Source of the DNA: an uncultured Christensenella sp.
Lineage (GTDB): Bacteria > Bacillota > Clostridia > Christensenellales > CAG-917
NCBI GenBank assembly: GCA_910578325.1
Contig: CAJTQT010000012.1
Location: forward strand, 1 to 9,869
Direction: 5' to 3'
Length of the DNA: 9,869 nucleotides
In this document: piece after piece, positions 1 through 6,683 of the stretch
How positions within the stretch are numbered: the stretch's first letter is position 1
How the letters are laid out: each line of letters opens with the position of its first letter
Notes under the pieces: model-generated
The model's input: the letters and a program-made list of their open reading frames with translations, nothing else
Databases searched by the model: none
What the model was told of the DNA's origin: nothing
Program-made: the position numbers and the translations under genes

Positions 1-51
1 GACGGGGCTGAAAATGGGCGTTGACAAAGCAATGCGCAAAATAGCGCGGTT

Positions 52-3000
52 TTACCTTTCGCCGTGCAAATCCGATATCAACTTATCATTAACCTCATAT
101 TTAGAATTCGGTTTTATATCAGCGTCTGTCGTATAACTGTAATATATGCAATCGCAATTCGTAAGAAAACGTTCTGCGGTCTTGCCCATAAAATCAGAAC
201 TTCTGATTGGCATTCCTTTCGTACGGATAGGCGTTGTAAAACGGCTATCTTCCAAACTTACCTCAAGATATGACGGCGCAGAGAAAATGCCCTGCGGGAA
301 ATATATACCTGAGGTCAGGAATCCCATATGGAAGTAGGATTTGTTTTCCGATTCGTCAATATACAGCGCGGGCGCAAACGTCTCGTTTTCTTTTAACAGA
401 CTTCCCGAAGCCGCCTGTATAACCTGATTCAAAGCGGGATCTCCGAGGTCGCCGATAAGGTTGGCATTGTCCAGATTCTGCCAGTTGTAAATGTCAAAGA
501 ATCCGCGTTGCTTTACGCTTGAATTTATACCGGCAGAAAGGAAATGTTCTTTGAAATATCTTTCGTTTGCCTGCAAATCCCCTCTTACAAATCTACCTAC
601 TCCATCCGATACGTCAGTATCCTTATAGTCGTTAAACGACGCGTCGGGATTTGCGGAAGTCTTAGGCATATAGGTATAGCACTCGTACGGGAAGTATCCC
701 ACAGACGCCAGACACTCCGAAAATACGCAATTTGCGATATCAAGATTTAAGAACTGCGGAAAGGATGTAAATATTCCGTCATCCTCGGCTTTTATATTTA
801 CTCTCGTTGGTCCGAAAAGCGCTACATTGCTGAGATTTCGCACAATATTCCCGACAAGTTTGACATCGCAATTTATAACTTCCACCGCGCGCTTTGCGTT
901 TTCGAGTATACAGTATTCTACAAGGATATTTGTCAGGCGGAATTTTTCGCCGTCATCCTCATTTTTCACGTAGATACACTGCCCTCTGAATCCCGAAGTT
1001 TCATCTGTCGTTATATTGCCGTTGTCGGCAATATCATTAGCGCGCAGAATGAGATTGCTTATCGTTATATCGCTCCACACAACATACATCATCGGAGCAT
1101 AACTTGTCATCTGATATGATGCCGCATAAAGTTTTTTGTTGTTCCCGTACACATTGCCGTAAATATATATACTTTGTTCGTATCCGATTGTAACAGGCTT
1201 TCCGTTCTCGTCGAGTTCGAACGCAATATCGCTTCCGAAAACAATCGAGTATGTGCTATGGCTGCGTTTCCCGTTGTAGACTCTGTATCTGTCGTTGCGT
1301 CCGCCGGAAGTATTGATATGTTCCCAAAAGAGACTTTCGGCAATGAGGTTATCTTCCGAATACGCAAAATCTTTCTGGTCCTGCGAGGCCTGTCTCAGTT
1401 CCTCAATACTGTTCACTTCAACGCCATATATAACATTGACGTCCACCGTGCTTTGAGTAAAGCGGTCGGTGCTTTCATACTTCGGATATTTCGCACGCAC
1501 TTTTACTCTGACGGTCTGTCGGCCCTTACCTTTGAGCGCATCCGGCACAAAAATCAAAGTATTGCCGTATTCGCCGCCCATAACCGCATACTCTTTTCCG
1601 CTTTCGATTTCGAAAGTGTAAGCGGCATAAAATACCTCTTCTCTGATGTTGAATTCCTGCAAATTCTCGTTCTCGCCGCGCACAGGCGCGCCGACGATTT
1701 CGATATTCAAGGAGTTTGCCGTTCTATCCGCATTACGCGCTATATCCGCATATTTTTCAGCCGCGAACACCGTTTCGCGCGCGATTCCCACCGCAAACGA
1801 CTCGTTTGAAGTGCGCAACTGCATAGAGATGACTTTTATCTGTACGTTCAGTATTACCGAAGCAGTCTGTCCGTCCTTTTCCGCGGTTATACGCACAAGT
1901 CCGCTCGACACGGCTTTAACCTCTCCGTTATCGACGGTTGCCACGGATGCATTGCTGGACGTCCATTTTACGCCTTCGGGTAATCCTTCTTTGAGATCGT
2001 CCGTCCAGACCGCGCCGAGTTTCAGCGTCAAATCGCTCACGGCAAACACGTATCCGCCCGCCGCTTCGAACATTTCGGAATTTGCAATGGAAATTGCATT
2101 ATCACTGCACGCGTTTATTTTCAGCGTACCTTTTGACGTCTCTATCGTAGCCACGCCGCTGTTCACCGTTACGCGGTTGCCGTCAACTATACAGCCATCG
2201 TAACTGATTACGTCGTCTTTGTCTATGCCCAAATCTTTGTCTAACGTAAACACGGTTTTGGATGTTTTGATATCCGCGCCGAACCTGCTCACGTTTTCAA
2301 GCACCTCGACCGCGTATTCCACACTTGTGACAAACACGCTGGGATCCGTATGTTTGTTTGCCTCAACCGTGATAGTAGCAGTTCCCGCCTTATGTCCCTT
2401 GACGATTCCGTTCGCGTCAACGCTTGCTATTTCAGGATTGCTGCTGTGCCAACGAGCCTCGGTGACAATACTGCTCACGGGATTATACTTAGCGTCGAGT
2501 CTTATTGTCTCTCCAACTTTGAGCGCATTGCTCTCGGAATTTGTAACATTGACTATCGTTATTCCGTTCACGTCATAGCCTTCGACGGTTACGGCAAGAG
2601 TCTTCGTCACGTTTTCAGCGCGCACTACGACATTAAAACGGCAGTACGAGTTTATTGCAAATTTGCCGGTAGTATTGCTTTCGACTTCATTCCCTTTTGC
2701 GTCTACAAGCATCGCGGGAGGCTTGACTTCGGGCACGTTGGGATCGTCGATATGGTCGAGATAATACTGATATTTTTTCTCGTACTCTTCGTCCATACAG
2801 TCGACTTTGCCGGAAATTTTCCATTCTATGGAATATCTGTTGGCGCGTTTAGGTTCTATTTCCACTTTAATGTAATCGTAGAAATCGTAAACGTCTTTAT
2901 CGCTCGGGAAGACTACCGATATGCTTTCGGCAGTCTCTCCGTTTTTATATGTGAGCCTCATATCGTCAACCGCTATCCAGGCAGCAAGCGAAAGTATATT

Positions 3001-3072
3001 CGAAACCGCCGCCACGATCAGCAGTATAAGAACGGGTATTAAGATGAGGACTCCGACCATTACTTTTTTCAT
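52..3072 (-). CDS. Membrane-anchored BIG2 / probable beta-helix surface protein
   Basis: A 1006-residue extracytoplasmic protein of unknown role. Residues 1-5 are basic and about 6-33 form one hydrophobic segment, with no lipobox Cys and no obvious cleavage site, so it is probably an N-terminal membrane anchor. No LPXTG sorting signal is seen at the C-terminus, which is hydrophilic. Two bacterial Ig-like (BIG2) domains are recognisable, at about 168-258 (SSNPEIASVDANGIVKGHKA) and 345-411 (SSNASVATVDNGEVKAVSSG). Residues about 605-800 contain alternating short strands with regular Ile/Val/Asn (ISNLILRAND, LTNILVEYCILENA, NIVRNLSNVALFG), as in right-handed parallel beta-helices. The last 200 residues match nothing I recognise. 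The start has AGGAGG 8 bases upstream (3081-3086). It is the third gene of a unit, 15 bases after the ABC permease, which suggests it works with that exporter. The BIG2 call is firm, the beta-helix is inferred, and the function is unknown. Confidence 0.9.
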   Translation of the reverse strand: MKKVMVGVLILIPVLILLIVAAVSNILSLAAWIAVDDMRLTYKNGETAESISVVFPSDKDVYDFYDYIKVEIEPKRANRYSIEWKISGKVDCMDEEYEKKYQYYLDHIDDPNVPEVKPPAMLVDAKGNEVESNTTGKFAINSYCRFNVVVRAENVTKTLAVTVEGYDVNGITIVNVTNSESNALKVGETIRLDAKYNPVSSIVTEARWHSSNPEIASVDANGIVKGHKAGTATITVEANKHTDPSVFVTSVEYAVEVLENVSRFGADIKTSKTVFTLDKDLGIDKDDVISYDGCIVDGNRVTVNSGVATIETSKGTLKINACSDNAISIANSEMFEAAGGYVFAVSDLTLKLGAVWTDDLKEGLPEGVKWTSSNASVATVDNGEVKAVSSGLVRITAEKDGQTASVILNVQIKVISMQLRTSNESFAVGIARETVFAAEKYADIARNADRTANSLNIEIVGAPVRGENENLQEFNIREEVFYAAYTFEIESGKEYAVMGGEYGNTLIFVPDALKGKGRQTVRVKVRAKYPKYESTDRFTQSTVDVNVIYGVEVNSIEELRQASQDQKDFAYSEDNLIAESLFWEHINTSGGRNDRYRVYNGKRSHSTYSIVFGSDIAFELDENGKPVTIGYEQSIYIYGNVYGNNKKLYAASYQMTSYAPMMYVVWSDITISNLILRANDIADNGNITTDETSGFRGQCIYVKNEDDGEKFRLTNILVEYCILENAKRAVEVINCDVKLVGNIVRNLSNVALFGPTRVNIKAEDDGIFTSFPQFLNLDIANCVFSECLASVGYFPYECYTYMPKTSANPDASFNDYKDTDVSDGVGRFVRGDLQANERYFKEHFLSAGINSSVKQRGFFDIYNWQNLDNANLIGDLGDPALNQVIQAASGSLLKENETFAPALYIDESENKSYFHMGFLTSGIYFPQGIFSAPSYLEVSLEDSRFTTPIRTKGMPIRSSDFMGKTAERFLTNCDCIYYSYTTDADIKPNSKYEVNDKLISDLHGER

Positions 3073-3087
3073 ATTTTCATCCTCCTC

Positions 3088-4800
3088 TTACGGTAAAATC
3101 TTTTCATACTTCTTGTTGAGATTGACAAACAGCGCCGACAGGCTTGCTCCCAACAGTACGAAAGAAACGAGCGCAAGTATGAGATAGATATTTCCCATAT
3201 CTCCGCCAACAGAAGTTATAGTCCATTCGCCTATTGAAAGGGGAATAAAACTGAACACCATTGCGAATACGCCGTACAGCACCGCGACGGCAAAACCTAC
3301 TATCATTGCAAGCGCGACGTTTTTGTTTGCGCTGACAAGTTCCCCGTCTCCGCCGACGTTGAATGTCGGCGACTTGATGTCGAGAAGCATATAAAGCGCG
3401 GTCAGGCTTACAACGAGAATCTCGCTTATAAAGAATATCGCCACTACGTCCGTCGCCGACAGCACGTGTCCGCCCGCGTCGGTGGTATAATAAATGCCCG
3501 ACACCAAACAACTCAGTATTACCGATATGGTCGCGACGCTGCCGTAAAGCGCGAACTTGACCAGAGTCTGAACAGTGTAATTGACGGGAATTATCTTAGT
3601 GTGATAGAAACAGTTTCCCTCTCTCGAAATACTGGTCGACGCAAACGAAACGACTATCGTTACGAATATGATTATAACCATAAGCGTCAGTCCGGGGACT
3701 ATTTCCGCGCCGAGGCTTTCCTTTCCCATAGATACTGCAAGTCGGTTGCAGAAAAACACCATTACAGGCGCGGCGCACGCCATAGCGAAATACTGGAAGG
3801 AATAGTTGAAACTGCGCAGTATAAGATAAAACTCTCTCTTGAAAAGCGCCCAGGCGGCGGGACGCTGAACGTCCTTTACAACCTTATGGAAAGACGCTTT
3901 TTCGGTTTCTATGCCGTAGAGAATCGTCTTATAGTACTCGCGCGTCGTCACGAAAAACGCAATGACTCCCAACGCGCCGTTTATAAGCACCAGATACAAA
4001 AACCTGAGCGCGAGTTGTCCTGCCGAAAGTCCTCCGTAAAGTCTGCCGTTGATGAGTTCGGCATAGAAGCGGAATGGATACGCCGCGTTCGCAAATTGCT
4101 TGAAATGATAAATCGTTCCGCTTGAAATAAGGCTCTCGCCCTCTCTTCTCATATAGTTGAGGAAGGTTGTAAGCGACGTGAGATAAAACACGAATATGCC
4201 GCATATCACAGCGATTGTGAGTATGAGCACAAGCAAAAACTTGTTTTTCACCGCGTTCATCAGTTTCATAACCGGCACCGCGATGATGTTTGCAATAAAA
4301 AACGGAAGCAAGGTGGACAGCAACGTTACTCCGATATACGCAAAATAATCTCCGACGTGCGCGGACGTGACCACTCCGAATGAAATGTAAAACGGAAGCA
4401 TAAGCAGTACGCATACGATCAGATTGTGCAGATAGCAGTAACACGTCTTTGCAAAAAGAATTTCCTTGCCGCTCACGGGAAAACGCAACAGCATCTCGTT
4501 GTCGCCGTTCTGGTACAGATTTTTGATAACCGTACCCGTGCTCACCGCCGTGGCTATCACCAGAGTGATAAAAGCCGCTATGGTAAGATATTCGATTCTA
4601 AGTCCGCCGTCTTCAACGAACATTCTGGTAATGTAATAGATTCCGTATACCAGAAGCGCGTAAATTGCCGCGAAGAACAGATAGTTGGAGTATTGCATTA
4701 TTCTGTACTTTACGCCGCGTTTGTGCGTAGAGCCGAATCTCGAAAGCAAGTCCAACTTGAAAAGCGTACGCACGCTTTGCATTGAAAACTCGCCTTTCAT
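3088..4800 (-). CDS. ABC-2 type exporter permease, 12 predicted helices
   Basis: A 570-residue integral membrane protein and the likely transmembrane half of an ABC exporter. About twelve hydrophobic segments can be counted, near residues 38-62, 69-92, 122-145, 152-178, 187-210, 266-285, 334-355, 370-390, 412-437, 450-474, 493-520 and 536-560. This suggests two fused six-helix ABC-2 halves, so one chain may supply both halves or form a large dimer. The motif SISREGNCFYHTKIIPVNYT (390-409), on the cytoplasmic side after helix 8, resembles the conserved SREG..F..K..P stretch of putative ABC exporter permeases in Firmicutes. The start has AGGAGG 6 bases upstream (4807-4812). It overlaps the ATPase stop by 4 bases (ATGA), so translation is probably coupled. 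A second Met at codon 7 is possible but has a weaker ribosome site. The substrate cannot be told from sequence. Confidence 0.92.
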   Translation of the reverse strand: MKGEFSMQSVRTLFKLDLLSRFGSTHKRGVKYRIMQYSNYLFFAAIYALLVYGIYYITRMFVEDGGLRIEYLTIAAFITLVIATAVSTGTVIKNLYQNGDNEMLLRFPVSGKEILFAKTCYCYLHNLIVCVLLMLPFYISFGVVTSAHVGDYFAYIGVTLLSTLLPFFIANIIAVPVMKLMNAVKNKFLLVLILTIAVICGIFVFYLTSLTTFLNYMRREGESLISSGTIYHFKQFANAAYPFRFYAELINGRLYGGLSAGQLALRFLYLVLINGALGVIAFFVTTREYYKTILYGIETEKASFHKVVKDVQRPAAWALFKREFYLILRSFNYSFQYFAMACAAPVMVFFCNRLAVSMGKESLGAEIVPGLTLMVIIIFVTIVVSFASTSISREGNCFYHTKIIPVNYTVQTLVKFALYGSVATISVILSCLVSGIYYTTDAGGHVLSATDVVAIFFISEILVVSLTALYMLLDIKSPTFNVGGDGELVSANKNVALAMIVGFAVAVLYGVFAMVFSFIPLSIGEWTITSVGGDMGNIYLILALVSFVLLGASLSALFVNLNKKYEKILP

Positions 4801-5786
4801 CTGCGTCCTCCTCTTTTACCCTTTTTGCCGACAGGCTTTCCGTCCGCGGAGTTTTCGGTTACTTCCGTCGCGGAGTTTTCGGGCTCTTCGGATTTTTCTG
4901 CCGCGGGGCTTTGCGAAACTTCGTCTATGTTCTCTTCTGCATTTTCGGCAAATTCTGCCTCCGCGTTGGATTCAGAATCTCCCTCCTCTGCGTTTTCGCG
5001 TCTGACGGGAAGGTCGGGACGCATATCCGCGCTCTCCTGCGCGACGTAGTCCTCGAAAAGTCTCTCCTCGTACGTTCCCGTAATGCGGAAAAATCTTTCT
5101 TCGAGGTTCGCTTTGTTTTCCTCATTGCCCGCAAGGTCGAACAAATCTATAAGTTTGCCGTCGTTTACTATTGCGACTCTGTGACAGAGTTTTTTAACGA
5201 GGTCGAGGTTGTGGCTCGAAAAGAAGACCGTATTGCCCTTTGCGCAATGTTCGCGCATATGCGCGATGATCTCCGCGGTGGACTGGGGGTCGAGTCCCAT
5301 CATCGGCTCGTCAAGCACCCAGAGTTTAGGCTCGTGAATGAGCGCGGCGATAATACATATCTTCTGTTTCATACCGTGCGAGTACGACTTTATCTGTTTG
5401 TCAATCGCATATTCGAGACGGAAGAGTTTGGAAAAGCGCAAAAGCCTCTCGACGCGCAAGTCGGACGGGACTTTGTACAGATCCGCCACATAGTTCACGT
5501 ATTCTCTTCCCGTAAGTTTTTCGTATACCGAATGGTTGTCTGGCACATATCCCATATTCATCTTCGCCTTGATAGGCTCTTTTACGATGTCGTAGCCGCA
5601 GATTTCAATGGTGCCCTCGTCAAAAGGAAGGATGCCCGTAAGACATTTAATAGTGGTGGATTTTCCCGCTCCGTTCTGTCCTAAAAATCCGAAAATCTCT
5701 CCCGGACGCAATTCAAACGATATATCGTCTACGGCGACTCTGTCGCTCTTTGGATAAATCTTTTTCAAATTCTTTATTGTAAGCAT
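4797..5786 (-). CDS. ABC transporter ATP-binding protein with acidic C-terminal tail
   Basis: A 329-residue cytoplasmic ATPase that would power the permease encoded next to it. Visible motifs are Walker A GQNGAGKST (36-44), signature YSHGMKQK (135-142), Walker B LWVLDEP (155-161), D-loop GLDP (164-167) and switch His192 in SSHNLD. The Q-loop position reads YVPD, with Asp83 where Gln is usual; this is known in some exporter subfamilies (CcmA/DrrA-like and Firmicutes two-gene exporters) that use Glu or Asp. The ATPase domain ends near 230. Residues about 262-312 are rich in Glu, Ala, Ser and Asn, and the last ten are basic (GKKGKRGGRR), so the tail is probably disordered. The start at 5786 is chosen because GAGGAG lies 6 bases upstream (5793-5798) and the domain begins there. 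The frame is open back to 5933, but that stretch is not family-like. The stop overlaps the permease start. Confidence 0.94.
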   Translation of the reverse strand: MLTIKNLKKIYPKSDRVAVDDISFELRPGEIFGFLGQNGAGKSTTIKCLTGILPFDEGTIEICGYDIVKEPIKAKMNMGYVPDNHSVYEKLTGREYVNYVADLYKVPSDLRVERLLRFSKLFRLEYAIDKQIKSYSHGMKQKICIIAALIHEPKLWVLDEPMMGLDPQSTAEIIAHMREHCAKGNTVFFSSHNLDLVKKLCHRVAIVNDGKLIDLFDLAGNEENKANLEERFFRITGTYEERLFEDYVAQESADMRPDLPVRRENAEEGDSESNAEAEFAENAEENIDEVSQSPAAEKSEEPENSATEVTENSADGKPVGKKGKRGGRR

Positions 5787-5874
5787 ATCTTTCTCCTCAA
5801 ACGCACGCGGACTTACCACTGTGCGTTCAGCGCGCGTAACGTAACAATTATGTCTAAGACGCGCATCTTTAAGT

Positions 5875-5906
5875 ATTGTAATATTCCGATGTAAACAAAA
5901 AAACAA
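5875..5906 (-). promoter_or_regulatory. Possible promoter of the ABC exporter unit
   Basis: Read on the minus strand, TTGTTT (5906-5901) is followed after 17 bases by TATTAC (5883-5878), with TACAAT (5880-5875) as an alternative -10. Matches to consensus are modest. The position, just after a terminator-like hairpin and about 90 bases before the ATPase start, fits a promoter for the three-gene unit. The rest of the 171-base gap (5787-5957) holds a 14-base near-palindrome at 5856-5869 and nothing that looks coding. Confidence 0.3.
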
Positions 5907-5927
5907 AATCTCCGCGCGCAATCGCGG
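5894..5927 (-). terminator. Probable intrinsic terminator after the 146-residue protein gene
   Basis: On the minus strand the stem CCGCG (5927-5923) and CGCGG (5916-5912) enclose a 6-base loop. A T-rich run with only short interruptions follows (5908-5894). It begins 31 bases after the stop of the upstream gene. The stem is short but all G:C. It suggests the 146-residue protein is mostly a separate transcript from the ABC exporter genes. Confidence 0.45.
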
Positions 5928-5957
5928 CGGCAAATGCCGTTCCCGACAGATATAAAC

Positions 5958-6398
5958 TCAAGATAACAGCACGGGAGTAGTCGCAAGATAGGAATTTGAA
6001 AGTTTACCTATTAAACAGAAAATACTTCCTTTCCCCTGCACAAACGCATTACGGGAAAAATCCGTGCGCAATCTTCTGGGTCTGTAGCCGAGCATTGCGG
6101 TCACGAGTATGACGGTAAACATCAAAAGCAACATCGTCACACTGCCCGACAGCACGAGCACAACCGTACTCAGCCTCGACCAGCATAACGTCATCAAAAT
6201 AAAGTACTGGCTCAGGTTCGTGCCCACTACCGTTAGGATAAAAGCAGTCGCCGCAAGCCTCGGCGCAAGATTTCTCAACTTTGACGGCGCGATTTTTATA
6301 AAACCGAACACAACGGACAAACCCACGAAAACCGCAACGATTTTCGCGCATTCGACCACCGCTTCGAGTATCACCATTACAAAGGTAAGAGTATCCAT
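5958..6398 (-). CDS. Small membrane protein of unknown function, about three helices
   Basis: A 146-residue protein I do not recognise. Hydrophobic segments lie at about residues 4-35, 47-72 and 77-104. They are followed by a strongly basic stretch (YRPRRLRTDF, 105-114) that should sit in the cytoplasm, and a C-terminal tail of about 30 mixed residues. Gly, Val and Leu dominate the helices, and there is no catalytic or metal-binding motif I can see. Met at 6398 is chosen because GGAGG lies 8 bases upstream (6407-6411). An earlier Met at 6437 lacks this signal and would add a polar, arginine-rich leader. The gene has its own near-consensus promoter and is probably terminated before the ABC exporter genes. 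Real-gene evidence is the promoter, the ribosome site and the coherent membrane pattern. Function is open. Confidence 0.75.
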   Translation of the reverse strand: MDTLTFVMVILEAVVECAKIVAVFVGLSVVFGFIKIAPSKLRNLAPRLAATAFILTVVGTNLSQYFILMTLCWSRLSTVVLVLSGSVTMLLLMFTVILVTAMLGYRPRRLRTDFSRNAFVQGKGSIFCLIGKLSNSYLATTPVLLS

Positions 6399-6453
6399 TT
6401 CACCGTCCTCCCGCACGCGTATGCGCGTTCCGCGCAAGAAAATACTTTTTTAT

Positions 6454-6482
6454 ATTTTAGCAGTATAATATACATATGTCAA
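6454..6482 (-). promoter_or_regulatory. Sigma-A promoter of the 146-residue membrane protein gene
   Basis: On the minus strand a perfect -35 box TTGACA (6482-6477) is followed after exactly 17 bases by TAAAAT (6459-6454). An upstream TG one base before the -10 gives an extended -10 (TGCTAAAAT). Transcription would begin near 6447, about 50 bases before the start codon at 6398. The spacer carries the dyad GTATA-A-TATAC (6463-6473, plus-strand reading), a possible operator. Confidence 0.75.
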
Positions 6483-6632
6483 CAAAATATGCTTTTTTAA
6501 CTTATCCGCACGGCGGACGTTTGTCATACCGCCCGTCATTCCGCGTTATACGCGCGGTTTAAACGGCGCGCCGCGTCTGTCGAAATATATCGATACAGGA
6601 CGGATTTAATACAAAATATAGGAGCGTTTTGC

Positions 6633-6661
6633 TTGACTACTCTTTACAAAAAGAGTATAAC
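6633..6661 (+). promoter_or_regulatory. Sigma-A promoter of the antiporter gene with a dyad in its spacer
   Basis: TTGACT (6633-6638) is followed after exactly 17 bases by TATAAC (6656-6661). Transcription would start near 6668, leaving a short leader that contains the GAGGTG ribosome site (6675-6680) 6 bases before the ATG at 6684... counted to the nearest base this spacing is 4-6. The spacer is almost filled by the dyad TACTCTTTACAAAAAGAGTA (6638-6657, 8-base arms, 4-base centre). The in-frame TTG at 6633 is the -35 box itself, which argues against starting the protein there. Confidence 0.7.
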
Positions 6662-6683
6662 TTTAAAATCAATGAGGTGCGCT

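Noticed and set aside
1174..3042. Several plus-strand frames of 119-230 codons opposite the surface protein gene
   Set aside because: They overlap one another and the BIG2 gene, and have no recognisable domains or supporting ribosome sites.
3466..4444. Frames of 171 and 219 codons overlapping the permease gene
   Set aside because: They are Arg/Tyr-rich with no membrane or domain pattern, while the permease frame has twelve coherent helices and a strong start.
4782..5684. 300-codon open frame on the plus strand opposite the ABC ATPase gene
   Set aside because: It lies antisense to a clear ATPase with all motifs intact. Its translation is rich in Arg, Phe and Val with no domain pattern, and it has no ribosome site. 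It is a by-product of codon use on the other strand.
5787..5933. In-frame 49-residue N-terminal extension of the ATPase
   Set aside because: It is not family-like, and a strong GAGGAG site stands 6 bases before the Met at 5786, exactly where the ATPase domain begins.
6557..6573. PmeI (GTTTAAAC) and AscI (GGCGCGCC) sites close together, as in cloning vectors
   Set aside because: No other vector sequence surrounds them, and the neighbouring DNA has natural palindromes of other sequences. A cloning scar is not supported.
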